From Photobacterium halotolerans DSM 18316 (GTDB taxonomy: Bacteria; Pseudomonadota; Gammaproteobacteria; Enterobacterales; Vibrionaceae): a stretch of DNA of 64,000 bases. The position numbers and the translations under genes are program-made. The notes under the pieces were generated by a model that was given only the letters and a program-made list of their open reading frames with translations, did not search any database and was not told the DNA's origin. Shown piece by piece: positions 8,640 through 22,751 of this stretch (positions are counted from its first letter, which is position 1; the number at the start of each line of letters is the position of its first letter). The DNA lies in the NCBI RefSeq assembly GCF_000425165.1, contig NZ_KE384320.1, forward strand, positions 530,994 to 594,993, in the 5' to 3' direction.

Positions 8640-10104
8640 GGCAACCGGATTTCTCGAGCACGGCCGTGAACTGCCGTCAAAAATTGCCCCTGAAGTGCGT
8701 ATTCAGGACAACAAAGAATTCGTCCTCAATGACGAGTTCGGCAGCAAAATTGGCACACAGGCTTCACGTTGCATGGATTGCGGCGTGCCTTTCTGTCACA
8801 ACGGCTGCCCGATCGGCAATATCATTCCTGAGTTTAACGATGCGGTGTACCGGGACAGCTGGGAAGAAGCCTGGCATATCCTGAGCTCGACCAATAATTT
8901 CCCGGAATTCACAGGGCGGGTGTGCCCTGCTCCGTGTGAGAGCTCATGCGTACTGGGGATCAACCAAGATCCGATCACCATCTGTAACATAGAGAAAACC
9001 ATCGTTGAAACAGCATACCGTGAAGGCTACGCCAAGCCGAAAACCCCGCGCAGCCGCACAGGCAAAAGCGTGGCGATTATCGGCTCCGGCCCGTCAGGAC
9101 TGGCAGCCGCCGAACAGCTTAACAGTGCCGGCCACACAGTCACAGTGTACGAGCGCGACGAGAAAATAGGCGGCCTGCTGCGCTTTGGGATTCCGGATTT
9201 CAAACTCAGCATGAGCGTGATTGACCGAAAACTGGCCCTGATGGAACAGGCAGGTATCAAGTTTGTCGTCAATGCCCACATAGGTGTGGATATTGATGCC
9301 CGTGAGCTGCGTAAACAGCACGATGTAGTACTGCTGACCGGCGGTTCTACTGTGCCTCGTAACCTGCCGATCCCAGGCCGGGAGCTGAAAGGTGTCCATT
9401 TTGCGATGGAGTTTCTGAGCCAGAATAACCGCCGCGCCAACAATATGGATCTGAAAACAGCAGAGATTCATGCTGCAGGTAAGCATGTGGTGGTTATCGG
9501 CGGCGGTGATACCGGCTCTGACTGTGTCGGTACATCTAACCGTCACGGTGCTGCCAGCATCACTCAGGTCGAAATCATGCCGATGCCGCCTGAGAAACGT
9601 CCGGTTAACCAGCCTTGGCCGGCGTATCCGATGATCATGCGCACCTCCACGTCCCATGAAGAAGGGTGTGAGCGCCACTGGAATATCCTGACCAAAGAAT
9701 TCATCGGCAATGAAGACGGTCAGGTCACGGCACTGCGTATTGCCGACATCAGCTGGAACGAAGCCAAGCCCGACGAGCGTCCTGGCTTTGAAGAAGTCCC
9801 GGGATCTGAGCGCATCATTCCGTGTGACCTGGCCTTTTTAGCCATGGGTTTCCTGCATCCGGAACCTCAGGGTGTACTGGCCCAGCTCAATATCGGGCTC
9901 GATGATCGCGGTAATGTCGCAACCCAGGGATTTGCAACAAACCAGCCAGGCGTATTTGCTGCGGGTGATATGCGGACCGGGCAGTCACTTGTGGTGCGAT
10001 GCATCAATGAAGGCCGTGAATGTGCCCGTGAAATTGATGCTTACCTGATGGGTGATTCTAAGTTAGAAGCGAAAGACCATTCACTTATGCTATCAGAATC
10101 CTGA
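8632..10104 (+). CDS. gltD: Glutamate synthase small subunit, first copy
   Basis: FAD/Fe-S small subunit that passes electrons from NADPH to the large subunit, 490 residues. Cysteine-rich N-terminal ferredoxin-like region CMDCGVPFCHNGCPIGN and CPAPCESSC; FAD-binding GSGPSGLAAAEQL near residue 143; NADPH-binding VIGGGDTGSDCVGT near 288. The start ATG lies inside the 3' end of gltB (8-base overlap), which implies translational coupling. A strong terminator follows. It differs substantially from the second copy (469 residues), consistent with each small subunit having its own partner. Confidence 0.95.
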   Translation: MGKATGFLEHGRELPSKIAPEVRIQDNKEFVLNDEFGSKIGTQASRCMDCGVPFCHNGCPIGNIIPEFNDAVYRDSWEEAWHILSSTNNFPEFTGRVCPAPCESSCVLGINQDPITICNIEKTIVETAYREGYAKPKTPRSRTGKSVAIIGSGPSGLAAAEQLNSAGHTVTVYERDEKIGGLLRFGIPDFKLSMSVIDRKLALMEQAGIKFVVNAHIGVDIDARELRKQHDVVLLTGGSTVPRNLPIPGRELKGVHFAMEFLSQNNRRANNMDLKTAEIHAAGKHVVVIGGGDTGSDCVGTSNRHGAASITQVEIMPMPPEKRPVNQPWPAYPMIMRTSTSHEEGCERHWNILTKEFIGNEDGQVTALRIADISWNEAKPDERPGFEEVPGSERIIPCDLAFLAMGFLHPEPQGVLAQLNIGLDDRGNVATQGFATNQPGVFAAGDMRTGQSLVVRCINEGRECAREIDAYLMGDSKLEAKDHSLMLSES

Positions 10105-10130
10105 TTGATCTGGATTTTATACTAAAATTT

Positions 10131-10160
10131 AAAGCCAGCTCCCAGGAGCTGGCTTTTTTA
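10131..10160 (+). terminator. Rho-independent terminator of first gltBD operon
   Basis: A 12-bp stem AAAGCCAGCTCC/GGAGCTGGCTTT with a 2-base loop is followed by a run of T. It cleanly separates the two glutamate synthase operons. Confidence 0.92.
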
Positions 10161-10487
10161 TTTAAAATTAATCAGTGTTTTATCCTTTTTAACACTGACT
10201 TTGCCTGCAAATAAAAATCACTTCGTTTTATCGCAAAAAAGTCTCATTTCTGACACTTTCAATTGTAAACAAAATATTTCAAAAAAATAATAAGACGCTA
10301 TAAATCATACAGATAAATAGTTGACTTTGAATAATCCAGAATTTATGACCAGAATTAAAGAAAATTTGACCTTTTTGTAATTTGCCGTTAGTTTGAAAGT
10401 CCGCTGGACGCGAGAGTGACAATCAGGGAGATTGTCATAATTATGCAGTAACCCTGCTCAATGGAGCAGGCGCAAGGGAGAGTTGCA
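10161..10487 (+). promoter_or_regulatory. Upstream region of second gltBD operon with an inverted repeat
   Basis: AT-rich promoter region with no gene. An 8-bp inverted repeat TCAGTGTT/AACACTGA (10172-10198) has an 11-base spacer; it may be an operator or a hairpin. A possible sigma-70 promoter has TTGACC at about 10365, a 17-base spacer and TAGTTT as a weak -10. The ribosome site AGGGAG precedes the ATG at 10488. E. coli gltBD is controlled by Lrp and others, but I cannot point to Lrp sites by eye. Confidence 0.4.
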
Positions 10488-16374
<5,887 letters not shown>

Positions 16375-16439
16375 TCCCGGCCAGTCAGGTCTGTTACGCC
16401 AAACGGTCTGTTGATGAATAAAACCAGCAGGCCTGGCCA

Positions 16440-16470
16440 AGCGAGCGGCTCTCCCCCGCTCGCTTTTTTC
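16440..16470 (+). terminator. Terminator of second gltBD operon
   Basis: A 9-bp stem AGCGAGCGG/CCGCTCGCT with a 7-base loop is followed by T6. Confidence 0.9.
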
Positions 16471-16584
16471 TTTCAGCTCTCCTTTGCTTCTGTCGCCTTT
16501 TGTTTAGGCTTTCCCACGCTGTCTGGCATTGTTACAATCGCAACCAATCACAGTAAGGTTCACTTTAAGAAAGAGATAACATCA

Positions 16585-17286
16585 ATGAAAATCGGCATTA
16601 TTGGGGCAATGGAACAGGAAGTCGTGATCCTGAAAAACCAGCTCGACAACTGTACCACCCTGCAAAAAGGCGGCTGCACCTTTTATACCGGCACCCTCAA
16701 TGGTGCAGAAGTAGTCTTACTTCAATCCGGTATCGGTAAAGTCGCGGCCGCCGTGGGAACTGCCATTTTACTGGAAATTTTCGAACCGGACCTGGTCGTC
16801 AATACAGGTTCAGCCGGTGGATTTGACAGCAGCCTGAATGTCGGTGATGTGGTTATCTCTACCGAAGTGCGCTATCACGATGCCGATGTCACCGCCTTTG
16901 GTTACCAGATGGGCCAGATGGCGCAGCAACCTGCCGCTTTCCTGTCGGACGATAAACTGATGCAGATCGCCGAGCAGGCGCTGACTCAGCTTGATGACAC
17001 CACCCATGCGGTCCGCGGTTTGATTTGTACCGGTGATGCCTTCGTGTGCAGCGCTGAACAACAGCAACGCATCCGCACCCATTTCCCTCAGGTGGTCGCG
17101 GTTGAAATGGAAGCCGCGGCAATTGCCCAGGCCTGCCATCAGTTCAAGGTACCTTTTGTGGTGGTACGTGCTATCTCAGACGTGGCCGATAAAGAATCAC
17201 CGATGAGTTTCGAAGAGTTCCTGCCGCTGGCGGCGAAAAGCTCTTCCGCCATGGTGGTTAAAATGGCGGAGCTGCTTAACCGCTGA
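16585..17286 (+). CDS. mtnN: 5'-methylthioadenosine/S-adenosylhomocysteine nucleosidase
   Basis: Cleaves methylthioadenosine and S-adenosylhomocysteine to adenine plus methylthioribose or S-ribosylhomocysteine. This recycles methyl-cycle by-products and feeds LuxS/AI-2. 233 residues, against 232 in E. coli. The start [20 protein letters not shown] is canonical; the open frame extends 58 codons upstream across the terminator and is rejected there. Family motifs [23 protein letters not shown] and the purine/active-site region [15 protein letters not shown] with the catalytic Asp in AISDVAD are seen. The stop TGA overlaps the next ATG (TGATG), so the downstream cobD-like gene is translationally coupled. 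Confidence 0.96.
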   Translation: MKIGIIGAMEQEVVILKNQLDNCTTLQKGGCTFYTGTLNGAEVVLLQSGIGKVAAAVGTAILLEIFEPDLVVNTGSAGGFDSSLNVGDVVISTEVRYHDADVTAFGYQMGQMAQQPAAFLSDDKLMQIAEQALTQLDDTTHAVRGLICTGDAFVCSAEQQQRIRTHFPQVVAVEMEAAAIAQACHQFKVPFVVVRAISDVADKESPMSFEEFLPLAAKSSSAMVVKMAELLNR

Positions 17287-18242
17287 TGGACGATTTGCTT
17301 GTGCTCCTCAGTCAACATCCAACCCTGCTGGCGATGTGGGGAGCGCTGGCATTACACTGGCTGCTGCCCATTCCGGCCAGTATCCATCCTTTGCTGATCT
17401 GGCAACAGATTGCCATTCAGCTGGCGGCCCGGGTGAACAAAGCCACAGATACACCGCGCCAGCGGATATTATCCGGTGCCCTGGCCTGGTCACTGATGTG
17501 GATGACCATTCTGATCCTATTGATTGCCTTCTATCAGCTGGTGTGGATAGACAGCCTGTTTCATCTGGTGCTGCTGTGGATCGCGCTTGGCTGGCGTGAC
17601 AGCCGCCGCTTCAGCCAGCATTTCATTCAGGCCTACAGCCGGGAAGATAAGGCCAGCTGCAAAGCACAGCTCTCTGTCGCCCTCAACCGAAACACTGACA
17701 CTCTGTCACTGCTTGGCCTGGGCAAAGCCTGCGCCGAAACCCAGTTGCTCAGTTATGGCCGCCAGGTTGCTGCCGTGCTGTTCTGGTACGCGGTGGCAGG
17801 CGGTTTTGGTGCCATTCTGTACCGCCTGGCCGTCAGTCTGGCCCGTTGCTGGTCTCCCAGCCGCAAGCAATATCAGTATTTTGGCCTGCCTGCAGTACGT
17901 ATTCTGGCCACACTGGATATTGTCCCCCTGCGTCTGCTCGCCGTGGCTATCAGCGTCGGCAAGAACAGCCGTGACGCTTTTCGCGGCTTGCGTGAACAAG
18001 GTGAAAACTGGCAATTGCCCGGACCGGGCTGGCTGCTCACCGCCACCGGCCATAAGCTGCAGCTGGCCCTAGGGGGCCCGGCTATCTACGATAGCAGCAA
18101 GCTGGAACGCCCGCGACTCGGTGGCCGCATCGCCCCTGCCGCCCTGCATTTATCGCAAATAGATCGTCTGCTGCAACAGCGGTTATGGGCCTGGGTGGCG
18201 CTGCAAAGTGTGTGTATGTTTCTGATGGGAAGTCTGTTGTGA
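17286..18242 (+). CDS. CobD/CbiB-family cobalamin biosynthesis membrane protein
   Basis: 318-residue polytopic membrane protein of the CobD/CbiB (adenosylcobinamide-phosphate synthase) family. It resembles the divergent version that Vibrionaceae keep between mtnN and btuF. Membrane segments lie near residues 10-30, 62-100 and 155-180, with a conserved core LSVALNRNTDTLSLLGLGKA and the family-like GGPAIYDSSKLERPRLGG toward the C-terminus. It is coupled to mtnN upstream (TGATG) and overlaps the btuF GTG start by 4 bases, so the three form one operon. The likely role is cobinamide salvage, since no de novo corrin genes are in view. It could have a diverged function. Confidence 0.8.
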   Translation: MDDLLVLLSQHPTLLAMWGALALHWLLPIPASIHPLLIWQQIAIQLAARVNKATDTPRQRILSGALAWSLMWMTILILLIAFYQLVWIDSLFHLVLLWIALGWRDSRRFSQHFIQAYSREDKASCKAQLSVALNRNTDTLSLLGLGKACAETQLLSYGRQVAAVLFWYAVAGGFGAILYRLAVSLARCWSPSRKQYQYFGLPAVRILATLDIVPLRLLAVAISVGKNSRDAFRGLREQGENWQLPGPGWLLTATGHKLQLALGGPAIYDSSKLERPRLGGRIAPAALHLSQIDRLLQQRLWAWVALQSVCMFLMGSLL

Positions 18243-19147
18243 ATCTGTTCAGACCCTTGGTTATTACCCTGCTGATGCCTTTGACATTGGTTGTCACGAC
18301 AGTAGATGGCAAAGCAGCACAGACTGAAGACGCGCAGACCAAAAAAGCCCAGGCCACTGACAGCAAACCTCAGCGTATTATCAGTCTTGCGCCGCACACC
18401 ACTGAGCTGGCCTATGCCGCGGGACTGGGCAGCAAGCTTATCGCCGCCAGTGATTACAGCGACTACCCGCCGCAAGCTCTGGCGCTGGAGCGGGTCGCGA
18501 ATTACCGGGGTATCAAGCTGGAACGCATTCTGGCCTTGAAGCCAGATCTGGTGCTGGCCTGGCAAGGCGGCAATCCGCCCAGAGAAATGGCAAAACTGGA
18601 ACAGCTGGGCATCCGGATCTTTTACTCCCATCCTGCGACACTTGATGCGATTGCCGACAGCCTGGAAACGCTCGGCACTTTTGCCGATGATCCAACCACA
18701 GCCAATCAGGCTGCCTCGGATTTCCGTCAGACCATGGCGCAGCTGAATCAGCAATACGGGCATAAAAAGCCGGTACGCTATTTTTACCAGCTGGGCATCT
18801 CGCCGCTCATGAGCATGTCCGGCGATAACTGGCCCAGCCAGGTGTTTGCGCTCTGCGGCGGCGAAAATATCTTCGCCGACAGTCCAGTGGCGTACCCGCA
18901 GGTGTCGAAAGAGCAAGTGATAATCCGCCGCCCGGAAGCCATTTTCACCACCCACGGCAGTGCAGGCCCCGATGCCAACGCCTTCAATCTCTGGCTGCCC
19001 TGGCGCGAACAGTTATCTGCGGTTCGGGATCAGCATCTGTATCAGACTCAGGCGGACTGGCTCAACCGGCCTACCCCCAGAGCATTGCTGGCCGCCCAGG
19101 AAATTTGTAAGCAACTGGATGAAGTGCGCGAATCTCACCCGCAATAG
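18239..19147 (+). CDS. btuF: Vitamin B12 periplasmic binding protein BtuF
   Basis: Periplasmic cobalamin carrier for the BtuCD ABC importer, 302 residues. The GTG start at 18239 overlaps the upstream TGA (GTGA) and has GGGAAG about 7 bases before it; the frame extends further upstream inside the previous gene and is rejected. The N-terminus VNLFRPLVITLLMPLTLVV is a signal peptide. The mature part starts with PQRIISLAPHTTELAYAAGL, typical of class III binding proteins (Fhu/BtuF fold). Later PEAIFTTHGSAGP and LLAAQEICKQLDE fit the family. btuC and btuD are not in this window. Confidence 0.92.
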   Translation: MNLFRPLVITLLMPLTLVVTTVDGKAAQTEDAQTKKAQATDSKPQRIISLAPHTTELAYAAGLGSKLIAASDYSDYPPQALALERVANYRGIKLERILALKPDLVLAWQGGNPPREMAKLEQLGIRIFYSHPATLDAIADSLETLGTFADDPTTANQAASDFRQTMAQLNQQYGHKKPVRYFYQLGISPLMSMSGDNWPSQVFALCGGENIFADSPVAYPQVSKEQVIIRRPEAIFTTHGSAGPDANAFNLWLPWREQLSAVRDQHLYQTQADWLNRPTPRALLAAQEICKQLDEVRESHPQ

Positions 19148-19283
19148 GATGTGAATAAGCTCACAAAGACAAAGTTATCGGTTGTGCGCGTTACATTTCG
19201 CCGTACAATCTCAGCCGCTTTTTACCGCGACATCTTGATCAGGGTGGCGCGGTTTTTAATCACTGGTTGTGTGCAGGAATCCT

Positions 19284-19901
19284 ATGCTGATTTACTCTCT
19301 TGATATGTTTGGCACCGCTGTTTTTGCCATCTCAGGTATTTTACTTGCCGGACGGTTAAGGATGGACCCCTTCGGTGTTGTGGTGCTGGCCTGTGTCACT
19401 GCCATCGGCGGCGGCACTATCCGCGATATGGCCCTGGGCGCGACACCTGTGTTCTGGATCACCGACACCAATTACCTGTGGGTGATTTTTGCAACCTGCC
19501 TGCTGGCGATGCTGGCGATCCAGAACCCGCGTAAAATGCCCTGGTATTTCCTGCCGGTGGCCGATGCCATTGGTCTGGCGGTCTTCGTCGCCATCGGTGT
19601 CGAAAAAGCGCTGCGTTTTGGCGCTTCCCCTATGGTGGCCGTGATCATGGGCGTGATCACCGGCTGTGGCGGCGGGGTGATCCGTGACGTACTGGCCCGT
19701 GAAGTCCCCATGGTATTAAGAACCGAAGTGTATGCCACCGCCTGTATTCTGGGCGGTATAGTCCACACAGTAGGGCTGCACTTTGGGCTGGAAACAGCAG
19801 CCGCCAGTCTGTGTGGTATTGCCACGACCCTGTCTATCCGGCTGGCGGCCATTCGCTGGCACCTGTCGCTGCCAACCTTCTCACTGCGAAGCAGTCAGTA
19901 A
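19284..19901 (+). CDS. TRIC-family (UPF0126/YadS-type) membrane protein
   Basis: 205-residue membrane protein with two copies of the family unit. The halves start [20 protein letters not shown] and [20 protein letters not shown], each followed by a glycine-rich turn ([32 protein letters not shown]). These are hallmarks of the bacterial TRIC channel / putative glycine transporter family. About seven membrane helices. The ATG at 19284 is preceded by AGGAA; an upstream in-frame GTG at 19269 is less likely. It sits 136 bases after btuF, probably with its own promoter, and ends 2 bases before the convergent dedA gene. Confidence 0.88.
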   Translation: MLIYSLDMFGTAVFAISGILLAGRLRMDPFGVVVLACVTAIGGGTIRDMALGATPVFWITDTNYLWVIFATCLLAMLAIQNPRKMPWYFLPVADAIGLAVFVAIGVEKALRFGASPMVAVIMGVITGCGGGVIRDVLAREVPMVLRTEVYATACILGGIVHTVGLHFGLETAAASLCGIATTLSIRLAAIRWHLSLPTFSLRSSQ

Positions 19902-19903
19902 AA

Positions 19904-20500
19904 TTAACTTGTCGGGCGGCGCTTGCGAAATAATTTCAGCAGCAACGCCAGCCCTGCAATCACCGCCAGTACCCACAAAGCATACTGATGACGCTGGAAA
20001 AACAATCCAGCCTGCCCGATCTCGTCATAAAAATAGGCCGGGCCATAACCGAACACCAGCAGCCAGATCCCCACCGCCAGAGTGTTGCCTGTCAGAAAAA
20101 GGGGCCAGGGCATCTGTGCCAGGCCGCAGCCTAAACAGATGACTTGTTTCATCCCTTCCAGAAAACGGCTCAGGATCAAGCCAATCACGCCATATTTATC
20201 AATAAAAGCATGCACTTTGATTAAAGATGCCGGCTTTGTCCATCCTCGCCGCTCAACAAACCGGGCCAGCATAGATCCCAGCACATAGCCTGCCGTGTTT
20301 CCCAGCCAGCTGGCCGCTCCTGCCACCAGCAAGACCGACGGCAAAGAAAGCGCACCGCTCGCGGCAAGATAACTGGCCACAATCAGCAGGGACTGGCCGG
20401 GAGCCGGTACCCCCAGTCCTTCAATGGCAATCGCCAGCGCCAGCACTATGTAACCGTATTGCTCGATCAGTGGCGACAATTCCTGCACCAGCTCCTGCAT
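19904..20500 (-). CDS. DedA-family inner-membrane protein
   Basis: 198-residue DedA/SNARE-associated protein, a family linked to undecaprenyl-phosphate or phospholipid flipping and membrane energisation. The family motif region GLGVPAPGQSLLIVASYLA lies near residues 30-48 and the conserved Arg-containing loop LSRFLEGMKQVICLGCGLAQ near 110-130. About 5-6 membrane segments and a basic tail KLFRKRRPTS. AGGAGA stands 5-6 bases before the ATG. It is transcribed towards the TRIC gene. Confidence 0.88.
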   Translation of the reverse strand: MQELVQELSPLIEQYGYIVLALAIAIEGLGVPAPGQSLLIVASYLAASGALSLPSVLLVAGAASWLGNTAGYVLGSMLARFVERRGWTKPASLIKVHAFIDKYGVIGLILSRFLEGMKQVICLGCGLAQMPWPLFLTGNTLAVGIWLLVFGYGPAYFYDEIGQAGLFFQRHQYALWVLAVIAGLALLLKLFRKRRPTS

Positions 20501-20571
20501 GAACTTCTCCTGAATGTGCTTACTTTGATGCTATACCCAAACACAGTCGGACGAAAGTTTCCGTCGATGTA

Positions 20572-20631
20572 AGTAAACAAAAAACTTTACTTAATTGGAT
20601 TTCAAACTAATATGTAAACAAAATACCTTAC
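20572..20631 (+). promoter_or_regulatory. Promoter flanked by two operator-like dyads, VOC-questin oxidase-flavodoxin operon
   Basis: A perfect dyad AGTAAA-N8-TTTACT (20572-20591) is followed by a second, GTAA-N10-TTAC, at 20614-20631. Both contain GTAAACAAAA, and their centres are 41 bases apart (about four helical turns). A sigma-70 promoter fits between them: -35 TTTACT (20586-20591, the right arm of dyad 1), a 16-base spacer and -10 TAATAT (20608-20613). Dyad 2 would then cover the start site. This is the usual layout for a repressor-controlled drug- or metabolite-inducible operon. No regulator gene is adjacent. Confidence 0.6.
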
Positions 20632-20663
20632 TAACAAAAACACAACATCCGACAGGAGGTCAT

Positions 20664-21080
20664 ATGGTGCCCTACGTTGAACACGCCAATGTCACAGTCC
20701 GTGATCTGGACAACACGATCCGCTTTTTGCAAACCGCGATCCCGGAATTTACCGTTCGTCATCTGGGACAACAGCCCACGCATCGCTGGTGTCATATTGG
20801 CACAGACGACACGTATCTGGCCCTGCAGCAAGTGGTGGATCGCGATCAGATCGATCGCACGCCCTACCGGGATCTGGGGATCAACCATATCGGTCTGGTA
20901 GTTGATGATGTTGTGCAGGTCCGTGAGCGGCTGCTCAGCGCGGGATACCGGGAAAATGAGCTGGAAACCACTCACCCCTGGCGCCAGCGGATCTACTTTT
21001 ATGACAGGGACGGTATTGAATGGGAATTCACCCAGTATCTGAGTGACGATCCATTACTGCGCAATGATTATTCCCTATAA
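20664..21080 (+). CDS. VOC-family (glyoxalase/dioxygenase fold) protein
   Basis: 138-residue metalloprotein of the vicinal-oxygen-chelate superfamily. The start MVPYVEHANVTVRDLDNTIR is marked by an excellent AGGAGG. beta-alpha-beta modules carry probable metal ligands in EHANV, NHIGLVV and EWEFTQYL. Members include glyoxalases, extradiol dioxygenases and resistance proteins; the substrate cannot be read. It is the first gene of a three-gene operon with a questin oxidase-like protein and a flavodoxin, which points to oxidation or detoxification of an aromatic or quinone compound. Confidence 0.82.
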   Translation: MVPYVEHANVTVRDLDNTIRFLQTAIPEFTVRHLGQQPTHRWCHIGTDDTYLALQQVVDRDQIDRTPYRDLGINHIGLVVDDVVQVRERLLSAGYRENELETTHPWRQRIYFYDRDGIEWEFTQYLSDDPLLRNDYSL

Positions 21081-21104
21081 CCCCTCAGGACAGGAGATCT
21101 GACA

Positions 21105-22094
21105 ATGCATGCGCCCATTCACGCCGAATGTCTGGCTTTGATTGACAAGGGATTGCAATTTGACCCCATCTACGGACCTGAGCTGTCGAATCATTTACCC
21201 ATGGCATTGGTCGCTCTGGCACGTTGCGGTGCCAGCCCGCTACAACTGCAGCATTTTTATCAGGCATATACGCCGAATTTACGGCCGATCCGTCAGACGA
21301 TCCCACCCCGGCACGCAACACCAGCACTGGCGGATCGCGACAGTTTTCCGGCCTTTCACCAGCAGTTTCGTCAGCAGATCGCTCTTCAGGACACAGATAC
21401 GGTACTGCGCGAATGGCTCCCTGTCCTGCTGCCCGGCCTTGCTGCCAGCGCCTTTCACGGCTTGATTCGCCTCAGTTACGCGCTGGAAGCTGACAATCAC
21501 GATGAAATTGCCCTTTCACTTGCCTACTGGGCCAGTGAATATCAGGCTTTAGGTGAACTGCACTTCACCGATCAGTATCAGGCTGAGACTCAACTCGAGC
21601 AGGCATGCGAGGCTTTCAGAGACTATGTGTTTCAGCCCGGCATCATTGTTGATCGCGTTAATGAAGTGGTTCATCACGCAGCCTATCCGTCCATCGCTGC
21701 TGTGCCTGATGATCTCACCGAATCGGATATTGCCCGCCTCACTATTCGCGCTTATCTGGCAAGCGGGGACTTTACCCTGCTGCACGGGGTCACCGGGTTT
21801 GATGCCTTGCTGCAGCTCATGCCTTTCCTGCCGGATCGCCGGCTGGCACTGGCCTGCTACTGGCAGGCGTATATCGCGGCTTTCTGCTCCGCGCGGGATC
21901 GTCCGTTCCCGGGCCAGTCGCAGCCAAGCGACATTGTGCCGGACTGGGTGGGCTGGTTCAGCAAAGTCGCCACCCTGTCGGACGATCACAGTATCAAACT
22001 GACCTACAGCTGCAGCCGCCTGTATCAGACTTTTCAGTTCAACGAATATCTGGCGGCCATTCAAATGCGCTTGGCCGCCCACCAAGAACAATGA
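21105..22094 (+). CDS. Questin oxidase-like protein
   Basis: 329-residue protein resembling the questin oxidase family (Baeyer-Villiger-type oxidases first known from fungal polyketide pathways, also widespread and unstudied in bacteria). Family features are the N-terminal SNHLPMALVALARCGASP and LQHFYQAYTP, the central FHGLIRLSYALEADN, and the later VVHHAAYPSI and LLHGVTGFDAL with conserved His residues. No signal peptide or nucleotide-binding Rossmann motif is seen. AGGAGA precedes the ATG. The gene sits 24 bases after the VOC gene and 11 before the flavodoxin gene. Confidence 0.8.
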   Translation: MHAPIHAECLALIDKGLQFDPIYGPELSNHLPMALVALARCGASPLQLQHFYQAYTPNLRPIRQTIPPRHATPALADRDSFPAFHQQFRQQIALQDTDTVLREWLPVLLPGLAASAFHGLIRLSYALEADNHDEIALSLAYWASEYQALGELHFTDQYQAETQLEQACEAFRDYVFQPGIIVDRVNEVVHHAAYPSIAAVPDDLTESDIARLTIRAYLASGDFTLLHGVTGFDALLQLMPFLPDRRLALACYWQAYIAAFCSARDRPFPGQSQPSDIVPDWVGWFSKVATLSDDHSIKLTYSCSRLYQTFQFNEYLAAIQMRLAAHQEQ

Positions 22095-22105
22095 AGGAAC
22101 ACCGA

Positions 22106-22699
22106 ATGAAAACAATTGCACTGGTTTACTATTCCGGCTCTGGCGCAACCCATCTCATGGCCGAGGCGATCGCGCAGGGTGCCAAAACCCAGCCCGGCAT
22201 TCAGGTGATGCGCTACCGCATTACCGGTGAAGATATTCAGAACGGCCGCTTCAGCGATCCGGATCTGTTTGCCAGCCTGCAGCAGGCCGATGCCATTTTC
22301 TTCGGCAGCCCGACCTATATGGGCGGCCCCGCCGCTCAGTTCAAAGCATTTGCCGATGCCAGCAGCGACAGCTGGAGCGGGCAAGGCTGGCGCAACAAGC
22401 TGGCCGCCGGGTTTACCGTCGGCGGCAGTCTGGGCGGCGAGCAGGACAGTACCCTGAACTACCTCTTCGTGCTGGCGATGCAGCATGGCATGTTGTGGGT
22501 CGGTATGGATATGCCCAATGGCTATGACGACAAAAGCATCAATCCGATGGGCCGCCAGTTGGGTGCCAGTGGTCACACCCCGACCGGGCAGCTCAGTGAC
22601 GCCGACCTGAAAACCGCGGCCCATCTGGGCCAGCGGGTGGCGGCACTCCTGCACCCCCAGCCGGTAGTGACCGGCGCGCCTGTGCCGTCTCTGGCCTGA
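22106..22699 (+). CDS. Flavodoxin-fold NAD(P)H-quinone oxidoreductase (WrbA-like)
   Basis: 197-residue FMN-binding flavodoxin-fold protein. The FMN phosphate loop is YYSGSGATHLMAEAIAQG at residues 8-25; the loops GSPTYMGGPAAQFKAFAD and FTVGGSLGGEQDSTL are typical of WrbA-like reductases. Start at the second ATG (22106), because AAGGAA lies about 7 bases before it; the first ATG (22091) overlaps the upstream stop. It probably supplies reduced flavin or reduces quinone for the two upstream enzymes. Confidence 0.85.
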   Translation: MKTIALVYYSGSGATHLMAEAIAQGAKTQPGIQVMRYRITGEDIQNGRFSDPDLFASLQQADAIFFGSPTYMGGPAAQFKAFADASSDSWSGQGWRNKLAAGFTVGGSLGGEQDSTLNYLFVLAMQHGMLWVGMDMPNGYDDKSINPMGRQLGASGHTPTGQLSDADLKTAAHLGQRVAALLHPQPVVTGAPVPSLA

Positions 22700-22709
22700 A
22701 GAGACAAAA

Positions 22710-22730
22710 AAGGCGCCGTAATGGCGCCTT
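22710..22730 (-). terminator. Terminator of tyrS (also serves the convergent operon)
   Basis: Stem AAGGCGCC/GGCGCCTT with a 5-base loop. On the minus strand it is followed by T6, a good terminator for tyrS. On the plus strand the tail TTCTCT is weaker but may still end the VOC operon. Confidence 0.85.
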
Positions 22731-22751
22731 CTCTCATGCTATGACACGCTG

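Noticed and set aside
18086-18955. 289-codon minus-strand open frame
   Set aside because: Covers the end of the CobD-like gene and most of btuF antisense; no family features.
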